Shown here in pieces: positions 45,660 to 55,079 of a stretch of 64,000 bases of DNA. A program made the position numbers and the translations under genes. Position 1 is the stretch's first letter; every line of letters starts with the position of its first letter. Origin of the DNA: Chaetoderma sp. LZ-2023a. Taxonomy: Eukaryota > Mollusca > Caudofoveata > Chaetodermatida > Chaetodermatidae. The stretch spans positions 35,528,351-35,592,350 of the forward strand of contig CM067372.1 in assembly GCA_034401795.1 (NCBI GenBank), written 5' to 3'. The notes below the pieces were generated by a model. It saw only the letters and a list, made by a program, of their open reading frames with translations, was not told the origin of the DNA and did not search any database.

Positions 45660-46465
45660 CCCATTACTTCCGACGATGCCCTGTAAGCATTCATCAGCGT
45701 CCGTGTCTTCTTGGTCAGAATCATTCACAGCCGTTATCGTTCAAACACACGTCTCGCCACCGAACAACGTGAACAAGGTAAATCCGAAACCACAAAGCAG
45801 AAGCAGGCTACCGGGCAACAATATCTAGCTTTCAGAAATGTGACTATGTCATGCGTAGTAAAGTCAAACATGAAGCCACTACTTCAGAACCATCGCTCAT
45901 ATGGCGTAGTTATCTCAACTTTGCCCACACGCCTCACCAAATGAAACTTCTACATGTGTACACTTGGTGTATACTCGTCACGCCAACCAAAGTAACAATG
46001 TCAAATTTTATGTAGTCAATGACCGGGCCTACCAAAAGACGGCCCTTTACAACAATCGACCAATACACCATCAGCCAATCTAAAAATAGAGGCGTGGCTT
46101 CTTCGAGAATACTTTTCTCGATCTCGTATCTAAGGAGATCTCGCGAGATACGAATGACTATCAGTGTGTGCTTCGAGTACTTCTGGAAGTTGAATTCTTA
46201 CATGAATATGTGTAGGTGTTGGGGAAGGGGCAATGGAACACTAGAGCAAAGATTTAAAATTCAGATGGCCTCCGAACGTGCCTCAGAATGTGCCTCATAT
46301 ATTTTCGGAGGTGACATCAGCTGGAAACTTACCGGAATATGTGTAGGTGATGGAGTGGACACATGTGGACACATGTTTTCACCGGGAAAATATTTGAAAT
46401 TTAGATTGCCTCATGCAGTGTTTCATAGATTTCTGGAGATAATATCATTGGAGGAATCCAGTCTC
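45660..46465. other. No gene recognised; TCTCGCGAGA motif
   Basis: The open frame at 46019-46489 (156 codons) has no recognisable domain. TCTCGCGAGA at 46139-46148 is a perfect palindrome known elsewhere in animals as a promoter element of housekeeping genes; nearby TCTCGTATC and GATACGA add a second, wider symmetry. There is no recognisable downstream first exon, so promoter function is unsupported. Confidence 0.35.
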
Positions 46466-46469
46466 TCGA

Positions 46470-46810
46470 TCAATCATATGACGTCATAATCAACTACGTC
46501 ACATGTACACTGACGTCATAATCAATTACGTAATGAATGGCATAATTAAGTCCGTCATAAACACTTAATGGTCCATCAAGTTGTTCGAATTGTATGTCTT
46601 TACTATTTAATAAACATTCTGTTGAATAATTTGCCATAGGCAGTAACAGCACCCAGTCAAATTACTTTCAAAATATTCAATAGGTTACCTGTATATTTTT
46701 CTGGAAATTGAGATTCAGAGAAAGCAGGGGTCGATCGATCCCAACAAGAACAAAGCGTGGATGGAGCTTAGCTAGAAGTGGGAGGGGCATAGCTAAAACT
46801 GGAAGAAAAG
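46470..46810 (+). repeat. Dispersed repeat family A, copy 3
   Basis: Order: ATGACGTCATAATCAACTAC and CTGACGTCATAATCAATTAC (two CRE-type sites), TCTTTACTATTTAATAAACA, a single-armed remnant of the palindrome (GGCAGTAACAGCACCCAGTC, then TTTCAAAATATTCAA), GGTCGATCGATCCCAAC, and the end GGAGCTTAGCTAGAAGTGGG followed by GGGCATAGCTAAAACTGG. Compared with 17255-17660 most of the left palindrome arm is missing. Confidence 0.75.
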
Positions 46811-47724
46811 GAAACTATGCGAAGGAGGCCGCGCGTGCGTTGGGGCTAGGTGTGGGCCCTCCCTGCACCCCTCCGTATCCACCACTGGTTTGTAGCCTAG
46901 GTATCTATCTCTATGCATAGCGCAGATGTTGGTATAAATAATAAGTTGATATACACCATATGGCAACTGCTCTGGATGTTATTAACTTATCACAATCGAT
47001 TCTAATTAATGGTCTCAAACACATGATATTTTTCACAGATGTGCAAGGTAAACGCAGTCATGAACCCCACTCACTCAAGGCTACCCGGCCATTTAGTAGT
47101 GTTAATGTGTGTTTGGGTGATATTGCTAATTGCGTTGATTAATAGTTGCGGTGGCCGTGTTAATATGGTAGGCCTACTAATAGTCGGAACATGATATCCG
47201 CTATTAGTACAGTACAGATCATAAATGAGTTAGTATTTCCAAAACAAAGACAGAAACTTGTTAGTTAGTATAATTTTGATTACGATGTAAGACATGTTTT
47301 CTTGAACGCAGCAATGTCTTCCAATCCAATTATGTTCACAATATTCGCCAGTACTTTTTTTTTTGTTTTGAAAACACGTTCCATTATTTATTAGTTGTAC
47401 TGTATATTGATTTCGTAGCGCTTGGCAATTGTAAATGAAACTATCCTAAGAATCCTGCAATTCGCATGATAATAACAAGTCCACGTATTAGTGACTATTG
47501 CAGTGGTAGTATACAGCGTGGGTAGGCGCCGTCGCTGATTGGTTGGGAGCATTTAACCTAGGCCAAGCTCGCACATTTTATATGGTCATGAGTCATGCCC
47601 TCTTATAGTAGAGTTGGGGCGTGGCTCGTGGCCATATAAGGAGTGGGTGGGTGACCTATTTTAACTATCAATTAATCATCGACGACACCTACCGATACCG
47701 GGATTGTGTGGTATTGATAATAGT
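46811..47724. other. No gene recognised
   Basis: Short frames only. A small inverted pair (CATTTTATATGGTCATGAG, then GTGGCCATATAAGGAGTGG) lies at 47570-47650 with GGGCGTGGC between. Confidence 0.4.
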
Positions 47725-47857
47725 AATACCAACCCCACCTCCCCACTAAACATATGGCTCCTGCCACCCTAAGATGAAATTATGGCTGAAATAGGCAATG
47801 TGTACTCTTCACCTTTCTGTGTGCAAGTGAGAGCTGAGTGAAGTTGTTGTGGGATAG

Positions 47858-47866
47858 GAGAGAGAG

Positions 47867-47901
<35 letters not shown>
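47858..47901 (+). repeat. (GA)n microsatellite
   Basis: About 22 GA units with one GC interruption, inside unit A; unit B has only GGATAGAAGAGC at this place, so the tract grew after the duplication or was lost from B. Confidence 0.93.
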
Positions 47902-47906
<5 letters not shown>

Positions 47907-48364
47907 CAATCATTTTAATGTGCTGTCTCTAATTGGTGGTGGGTGGGCACTAGATTTTTTTATTTCGGCGCCATGTCAGCATGATTGATTGTTTCACGCT
48001 CGTTTTTCCTGCTTGTTGTTCCCTCCTGATTTTAAACTATTTTCAAAGATTTAGGCAACCTGTCAACATCATTGATTGTTTCCCACTCATCTTTTCCCGC
48101 TCGTTTTCCCTCCAGGTTTTACTGTATTTTTCAAACATATTAGTGCCATTTTGATGTGTTTCAGTTTGTTTATTAATGATCAGTGGATGCCTGTTATTCT
48201 TTACAATAGATTTTGTCTATTTTCAACTAGAAATTTGAAAATACTAGGATTCTTCATGATCTGATGCTAAAAGAATATATCAAGCTATGACATTCTCCTT
48301 TTAATCTAGAGAAAATTACAAGACACATATGCCTACAGCCAACCAAAATAAAACAGATGTAACA

Positions 48365-48800
48365 GTATTTTACAACCATAAAGTTTGTAATATATCACCT
48401 TCCCTACAACAGTGATAGAGAAATCACATCTTTGTCGTTATAGAAAAGTGTCAGTTTCCTACCCTTAAGTATGGAAAGGAGACGGCAGTTCATAACTGAA
48501 AAGTCTGTAATACACCACCTTACCTGAGCACTGATAGAGAAATCACCTCCTTACAGTTATAGATAACTTAGTTTCTAGCCCTAACTAGGGAAAGATGATA
48601 GCCATTCATAACTGAAAAGTCTGTAATGTACCACCTACCCCATAAGTACTAATAGAAAAATCACATCCATACAGTTATAGAAAACTTAGTTTTATAATCC
48701 TAGCTCGGGAAAAGCGATAGCGACTTATAACTGAAAAGTCTGAAATATAGCATCTCAACATCACACTTCACAAGAAGCACATCCATTCAGCCATAGAAAA
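48365..48800 (+). repeat. ~121-bp tandem array, 3-4 copies
   Basis: Unit words CATAACTGAAAAGTCTGTAA, GATAGAGAAATCACATC and AGTTATAGAAAACTTAGTTT; CTGAAAAGTCTG words lie near 48497, 48618 and 48739. A single unit lies in unit B (50800-50890), where Tc1 copy 2 later inserted. Confidence 0.86.
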
Positions 48801-49526
48801 CTTTTCATATATGGTTAACCTTCCCAAACAGATAAAAATAAGCAAAGTTGGCTCTGATTAATATAATAACCTCAACCCACTTGATGGACTGAGCTTGTAG
48901 CATTGATGGTAGTAAGAGGCTTACCTCTCCACTAAACACGTGGCTCCTCCCACCCTGAGAAATGGTTTGAAGTAGTCATAAGTAGTGAGTTAATGAAGTT
49001 CCTACAGAAATAGGTGATGTGCATTCTTCAGCTTCCTGTGTGTAATTGAGAGCTGAGTGAAGTTGTTGAAGGATAGAAGAGCTGTCAATCATTTTAATGT
49101 GCTTGATGCTGATTGGTATTGGCTGGGCGCCATTTCTGATCACTGTTCATTTTCAAAAGTATGTATTTCTGACGGGTTGTGGCTGGGCGCCATCTCTGAT
49201 TGGTGATGGCAGGGCACTGGATGTTATCTATTTTGGCACGCTGTCAACATGATTGATTGGGTGTTATTTTCCAGCTCATTTCCTTGCTTGTTTTCACCTC
49301 CATGTTTTAATCTATATCTCAAACAATTTTGGCACCATTTTACCATGGTTGTTTTTGTGATTAATGATTAGTGGCTGTCAGTCCAGGGTTGGGGTCAATT
49401 CCGATTGGAATTAGAATTGATCAGTCAATTCCAATTCAATTCCGGAATTGGAATTGGAATTGATAAATATGAGGACTCCAGTCTTGAAATTGGAATTGGA
49501 ATTGGAATTCATTGGCACGCCAATGG

Positions 49527-49610
49527 AAGACTATGTTTGAAAATTTACCACTGGTGTGGCTAGCTGGATAATAAGCCAGAAGTTTCAATGGTAAATTTTC
49601 AAAAGTAATC
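49527..49610. repeat. P1 palindromic MITE relative
   Basis: GAAGACTATGTTTGAAAATT and ACCACTGGTGTGGCTAGC face AAGCCAGAAGTTTCAATGG and TAAATTTTCAAAAGTAATCT; this is the inner core of the palindrome at 17840-17980, somewhat diverged. Confidence 0.7.
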
Positions 49611-50159
49611 TCTCACTCTGAATTAACAAAATAAGGATCTGATGAATGCTATGAACTTTAATACATTATTGAATTAACTCAATTCTCCATGACCAGTGAC
49701 CAATTAACCTTTTTATCCTACATGAGCTTTGTACCTCCTTTACTCAATCAAAGCCACTGATCTTGAACTTATTTCATTCTGCATTCCCTGGAAACAGGGT
49801 TTCATCTCAATGAAATCAAGCCATCTTTAAAATCATACACCTGCTGGACTAAAGGTGTTATTCAAGCTCTACATACATGTCCTCAGTACTCTCATGCTGT
49901 ACTGTACTATATACATGTATTGTATTCTAATGCTTTTTAATACAACATTTATATAGCAAGATTTACATGTATCTATAATAGTTAGACATGGCATTAACCT
50001 TTAGTCTTATTCATCAGGAAAAGACACGGCATTAAGATATAATTAAGTCCAATGAATGAAAAATAAGATCTGCTGAATGTTGACTTTTTGGACAATGATT
50101 TAACTGAAAGATATAACTACCTATTGGCAACAACCACTTTTATTCTAATTGTTTTAAAT

Positions 50160-50345
50160 ATTAATGGAGAAGCCAGCCAAAAATACCTTCTCCACTGGTC
50201 TTGAGAAACGATCATATATATGTATGCTAAGAGACTATTTTGAAAATGTACCTGTGCAATGTCTGATTTCATAACTAAAGCCAGTCATGCATTGTTAAAT
50301 TTGAAAAAATAGTATGCTCTTATCCTGCAAATGGACATTTGCTAA
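50160..50345. repeat. P1 palindromic MITE relative, outer part kept on the left
   Basis: GGAGAAGCCAGCCAAAAATA and CCACTGGTCTTGAGAAACG match the outer arm of family P1; GAGACTATTTTGAAAATGTA and CTGCAAATGGACATTTGCTA supply the inner arm blocks on both sides. Diverged and partly deleted. Confidence 0.62.
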
Positions 50346-50894
50346 TGATAAATCTAGTTTTTCTTGGCCAATCTTGGGCATTAAAGGGTTTAAATATAAC
50401 AATGTTGATCGCAAGTAAATATTGGTATGGATTTGGAATTGGAATTGATAAAATGGAATTGGAATTGGAATTGAATTTGTCTGGGTGGATTAGGAATTGG
50501 AATTGGAATTGATAAAATGACTTGATGTGGAAACAGAATTGGAATTGGAATTGATCAAATGAATTGAGGTGGAATTGGAATTGGAATTGATAAAAATGGA
50601 ATTGACCCCATCCCTGGATGTCACCATAGCCTGGGTGTTCTTCTCTACAACTAATTTCAAATATTTTCAAACTAGAAATATGAAAATACAAACATTCTTC
50701 ATGATCTGATCTTGAAAGAATATCTCAAGCTGTCATTCCTCCTTTAACATGTACATGTATGCCTCCACGCGACCAAAATAAAGAGATGTAGCAGTATTTT
50801 AAAACTTTAAAGTCGTGAGATACACCAGCTTCTCCACAATAATGATAGAGAAATCACATCTGTGTACTTATAGAAAACCTTCAGTTTTGTTATA

Positions 50895-52554
50895 TACACC
50901 TGTGCAAAAGTTAAGCACCACCATATTTTTACGCACATGCGAGGGTATATTCATGTGCTATGAAGAAAGCAATAGCATAAACATTTATGTACCCATCCAT
51001 CTTAGTGCAAGAGGTAATAATGCAACTAGAGGAATGCTGATTATGATAGTGGGGAAACACTGTATGTTTTTGTTTGAACTTGAAAACGAGGCCTGAATAT
51101 GGTTACGTTGACACAACTGACAACTATTGCCCTACAGTTGACACACGTGGCTAGATTGTCATTAATGGTGTCTGAAAACGAAGTTTAACATCTGTGCACG
51201 AGTTTGAGACTGTCATTATTAATACCGGGTATATCCACCTTGTGCCTGGATGACGGCCTGGACACGACGTCTCATGCTGGTCACCAACCGACTGATATGC
51301 CATTTGGTATTCGTTGCCATTCAATATGGAGTGCATCTGTTAATTCCTGTAGGTTCTGCACAGGAGGATCCCTCCTTCTCACCATGTTTCCCAGAATGTC
51401 CCAGATATGCTCAATAGGGTTCATGTCAGGGCTCCTTGCTGGCTATGGTAGGGTTTCGATGGCATTCTGGTGGAGGTATTCATGCACAGCTCTAGCACGA
51501 TGTGGTCGGGTGTTGTCATCCATGAATATAGGGTGGGTTCCAGGTGCATGATTTACAAAATGAGGGACCACAAATCTATCCAGTATGGAATCTTGATATC
51601 TTTGTCCATTTAGTGTTCCAGGTACAGTCAACAGATCCAGCTTACAATCAAATGAGATGCACCCCCATATCATAACGGAACCTCCACCAAATGGAACTTC
51701 TTCCATGATGTTACGTTGGTCGTACGCCGTGCGTCTGGACCTCCATACACGAGTTCGACCATCTGTGGCATGAAGCAGGAACCGACTTTCATCGGACCCG
51801 TGTACCCGTCTCCAGGATCTCATGTTCCAGTGTCTTCTTTCGTTGCACCACCTCAGACGCTCCTCTTTGTGGTGTGCAGTGAGGAGAGGACATCTGACAG
51901 GTCTCCTAGCTTTCATGCCAGCAGCATACAGTCTCCTTTTGATGGTAGACATTGACACTCTATTGCGCATTTCCCATTGCTGGCTGAGCACTCTGCTGTT
52001 GGTGAATGGAGATCTCCTAACAAGGCGTACTAGGGCTCGATCATCACGGGCAGTAGTCTTCTTCGGTCTTCCAGATCTAGGCCTGTCCTTCACCTCGTTA
52101 GTTTGCCCATGTTTTGCAATCAAATGACTGATTACAGTATGGTTAATGTTCAGCTGTCTGCCAATCTCTCTGCATGACATACCAGTGGTATGCATGCCTA
52201 TGATTTGCCATTTCACACGATCACTTAACCTTCGTCTTGCCATAGCGGTTAACAATCAAGAGCTAATTCTCTCTGTACAAATAAACCACGGTCATGAACA
52301 CAAAATTCCTAATCTTGTCGCCTAAATCTGTATGTAATGTTCTACACCTCAAACTGGACTTTTACATAACTGAACACGTGTGCTGTTTCCCGCCACGCTT
52401 GGACATCAAGCGGCGTGAAATCATGCATGCATGTGCATTTCGTACTTGGAATTATGTCAGCTAACGCGGGGACAAAAAGTATGGCAGCCTAGTTGTACCA
52501 TCATGTTTCTACGTTCTATTGTTTTTGCTGGTGCTTAACTTTTGCACAGGTGTA
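50895..52554 (-). mobile_element. Tc1-type DNA transposon, copy 2 (1660 bp)
   Basis: Same 26-bp TIRs as copy 1, with TA at 50893-50894 and 52555-52556. About 25 differences from copy 1 by eye over 1.66 kb. It sits in the 121-bp unit of the repeat at 47725-50890. Together with copy 1 it shows a family that was active recently relative to the rest of the window. Confidence 0.96.
51219..52243 (-). pseudogene. Tc1 transposase, stop and frameshift near the end
   Basis: Start MARRRLSDRVKWQIIGMHTT at 52243. Unlike copy 1 the frame continues through RPRSGRPKKTTARDD, but it ends where the Trp of LPWPARSPD (as in copy 1) has become TAG, near 51443. One base is also missing near 51303-51308 relative to copy 1. 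The helix-turn-helix, the two Asp blocks (GSDESRFLL, FMDDNTRPH) and the GGGSVMIWGC segment are present, but the Glu block lies beyond the stop. An Asn-Ala to Asn-Thr change in the second Asp block (DNARPH to DNTRPH) is also seen. Confidence 0.93.
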
Positions 52555-52609
52555 TATATAAACTTCCTACCAATGTACTTATCCCATGGTGACTCGCTTT
52601 CATTCATCA

Positions 52610-52780
52610 ACTCTTGCTTTAACCCTTTATCACTCGCATCAGCCAAAATGGCTTCTGCAGTGGTCCTGGGAAATTACCATTTGCAGACCACGAGAAGCCT
52701 ATTTTTTAGAATTTACCGCTGGAATGACTGGCTCGATAACCAATCCAGTTATTCCAGTGGTAAATTTACGGTATATAAGC
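52610..52780. repeat. P1 palindromic MITE copy, left half complete
   Basis: Reads TTAACCCTTTATCACTCGCA, ATCAGCCAAAATGGCTTCTG, CAGTGGTCCTGGGAAATTAC, CATTTGCAGACCACGAGAAG, then the core AATTTACCGCTGGAATGACT and the returning arm CCAGTTATTCCAGTGGTAAA, after which similarity stops. The left end AACCCTTT is probably near the element terminus. Confidence 0.78.
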
Positions 52781-53090
52781 ATTAATAGAGCATAGCTATG
52801 GTAACGTCCGTTTGATAGGCCAGCATAGGGATTTTGGGACGAGATTGCTGTAAGAAGGAACTTAATTATTATATTGATACCTGGGGTGCCCATTTTGGTG
52901 CTGTTGTTGCTGTGACGTGTTGTTGCCGTTGGCAGCAACATTTTTCCTTGACAACGACACCACTAAACTGAATTTCAATGGCAGGTTTTAGTAAGTTGAT
53001 GCAATCTTATGTGTGTTGCCGCATGGTGTTGCTGCCATTAACAACAACATGGTTGTATGTTAGGAAGTGTATGTTTACGGTTGTGTGCAT
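52780..53090. other. Hairpin core, otherwise nothing recognised
   Basis: GTTGTTGCCGTTGGCAGCAAC at 52921-52941 is another GGCAGCAACA hairpin core (21 bases, stem GTTGTTGCC / GGCAGCAAC). No gene is visible. Confidence 0.5.
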
Positions 53091-53093
53091 CGG

Positions 53094-53215
53094 CGAGTGT
53101 GTGTGTGTGTCTGCATGTGTGCGTGCGTGTGTGTGTGTGCGTACGTGCGTACGTGCGTGCGTGCGTGTGTGTGTGCGCGAGTGCATGCATGAGCGTGCAT
53201 GTGTGAGTGTATGGG
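53094..53215 (+). repeat. Cryptic TG/CG-rich simple repeat
   Basis: Alternating GTGTGTGCGT-type purine-pyrimidine sequence, prone to Z-DNA. The Cys/Val-rich and His/Thr-rich frames through it are artefacts. Confidence 0.85.
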
Positions 53216-53347
53216 TATGTTTCCTTGTTGCATCGTGCGCATACTGGGGCACAGCTGAAGGGTATAGGGTGCGTTTATCTGACCATGATGATGAATATTA
53301 GTGTTAGGGAAATTGCTTGAGAATCTGTGTCAACATGTGCACGTCAC

Positions 53348-53349
<2 letters not shown>

Positions 53350-53409
<60 letters not shown>
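53350..53409 (+). repeat. (GT)n microsatellite, ~60 bp
   Basis: About 30 uninterrupted GT units. Confidence 0.96.
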
Positions 53410-53410
<1 letters not shown>

Positions 53411-54734
53411 GTCAATAATAGTGATAATGTATATAATTTGTAAATACTTGAATATTTGAGCTGGTTCCATATTCGTTTATATGATTTTCCTGGATTTCAC
53501 ACGATGACAAATGTGCCAACAATTTTCAGCTGTTGGTTTGTCTGGATGTGATTAGAAATTTAGACTAAGATACCATGTGGATAGGAGAAGTGGCTCCATG
53601 TGTTGCCTTTTCCCTTGATTTCTGAGTACAGCAGGCGGACTGGCACTTATCGGTGTTGGTTGGTTTGGGGTATTGGAAATTTTGGCTAAAGTGCGGTGTT
53701 TTAGGGACTTTAAGAAATTGAGAACTTGGACTTAATGTAGGTTTATTCGTTTAAGGAACGGACCTCCTGACTGATAAATTGAATGGTCGAGGAATCAAGA
53801 CAGATGGTAAGCTACAGGTGTAGATTATAACCTTGAGGAAGGTTTGTTTTCATAATTTTATTTGAAACCCAGATCTCTAATTATAATAAATAATGTACTG
53901 TTTAGACCTTTTTGGTTATTTTGAGAATAGTTTGACTGAAATTTGTTGCTGCCTAAGACAGCAAGGAATTCGAGTTGGATTGTGGTCAAAATGGTCAACT
54001 GTTTCTCTGTTTGGTATTTTGGAAATGTTAATAATAAATGTCTGGTTTTTATCAATAGCATATCATTATTATTGTCCAGCCCAGAATTTTTTGTTACTTG
54101 CAAGGTTTGGTGTAGTATCTGTTCAGCTACATTGTTGACCTTTGGTCTCAATTTCAGGATAAACAGCATGGAGCTGTTGGGTGTTTTGAAAATAATTGGC
54201 TGGAAGGCTTCGAGGCGGTTATTTTCAAAATATTCAACGGATCGTCAACCTTATCTGTTATAGGTTAGTCACTGATAATATTCAACAGAACTTCAGCCAT
54301 TACCTGTTATAGGTTGAGCTGCCTTAGCATATATTTTCCCATTCAAACTTATTTTGACTGGAAGGCTTCCAGGCGGATTATTTCCAAAATATTCAACATA
54401 ACTTTTCCCATTCAGACTGAGTATACATATTACAGTGGTGACTGTGCTGTAGTTTAATATTTTGAGGTGAATACCATCAGGGCATGTGAAGCGTAAAGTG
54501 AACTTCATCCTATAGCTCTATGAGACAACTCGATCTAAATTTATTAGTGAACTTTTTCATAGAATTAGCAGTTTAGGACTTGTTTTCAGAGCATCCATAT
54601 ATTGAAAGAAAATTTGTATTGTTTAAGAAAATTAGTTAGAAATCTATTTGTTCTTTAGGATCAGTCATTTATAATATTTATAGTGATATTTCTCTTCTTT
54701 GAAGGGAAGGGTGTGGGTAGCTTTATCCTGATAT

Positions 54735-54789
<55 letters not shown>

Positions 54790-55079
54790 ATCTGGCATTC
54801 ACTTATTGCGGTGATTATGGTGAAACAAGTAATATGGAACCAGCTATGATGTTCCTGTTTTAATTCAGGATCTTCCAGTATAGTTTTTGTTAACCTGACA
54901 CCTGTCCACATCCCTAGCCATAAAAGAACCTGCAGGTAATCCATCTTTTCAGATTAAAATTTAATTCAGATTAGTACCATTGGTTCTCAAATTTATATTT
55001 ATTTCCAAATTTGGTTGTGATCTCTATTTTAAATTCTCTTTTCGGTCTTTAATATCAAATTAGTTGTTTCTAATTATTC
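53410..55079. other. No gene; family A-related hairpin pieces and an (AT)n tract
   Basis: Pieces related to the hairpin family occur near 53940-53965 (GTTGCTGCCTAAGACAGCAA), 54185-54240 (GGCTGGAAGGCTTCGAGGCGG, then TTTTCAAAATATTCAACGG) and 54345-54400 (GACTGGAAGGCTTCCAGGCGG, then TTTCCAAAATATTCAACATA). An (AT)n run is at 54737-54786. No recognisable protein. Confidence 0.5.

Larger units (their letters stand above)
44540..45660 (+). mobile_element. Composite repeat B, copy 2 (no Tc1)
   Basis: Same blocks as 26920-29821 in the opposite orientation: CCAAT tandem array (44540-45140), a conserved 170-bp block (45140-45310), a coding-like block (45314-45470) and palindrome P2 (45466-45640). The junction TTCTGGATATATAAATGG near 45300-45317 is the uninterrupted counterpart of the Tc1 site at 27356/29020. 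A 63-codon frame (45314-45505) starts MDLQDSQEEEEETMKIG just after a TATATAA word; the other copy reads TDLQNSHEVDDETAKIG at the same place before a stop. The unit may be one end of a larger element with its promoter and first exon, but no family is recognised. Confidence 0.78.
49381..50616. mobile_element. Non-autonomous TIR element with GGAATT subterminal repeats
   Basis: Comparison of units A and B shows extra DNA here. Its ends are inverted repeats: CAGGGTTGGGGTCAATTCC on the left and GGAATTGACCCCATCCCTG on the right, 18 of 19 positions matching. Just inside both ends lie clusters of GGAATTGGAATTGATAAA words, many on the right (50425-50600) and a few on the left (49400-49510). CAGGG ends recall hAT elements, but an 8-bp target duplication is not clean (GGCTGTCA versus GGATGTCA is the nearest pair). 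The interior has no transposase and includes P1-type palindromic sequence near 49527-49610 and 50160-50345. Confidence 0.75.
47725..50890 (+). repeat. ~1.2-kb repeat duplicated in tandem (units A and B)
   Basis: Unit A begins near 47725 (CCCACTAAACATATGGCTCC) and unit B near 48925 (CCACTAAACACGTGGCTCC). Both continue with GAGAGCTGAGTGAAGTTGTT, GTCAATCATTTTAATGTGCT, TGTCARCATGATTGATTG, AACTAGAAATWTGAAAATAC and TTCTTCATGATCTGAT, and then AAATAAARAGATGTARCAGT. Unit B is interrupted by a TIR-bearing element (49381-50616) and, further on, by Tc1 copy 2. Unit A additionally carries a 121-bp tandem array. No coding capacity. Confidence 0.8.

Noticed and set aside
46019-46489. 156-codon open frame as a host gene
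   Set aside because: No recognisable domain, no plausible codon pattern, and its end overlaps the leader of family A.
52978-53301. Cys/Val-rich open frame and its His/Thr-rich opposite
   Set aside because: Both arise from a GTGTGCGT-type simple repeat.
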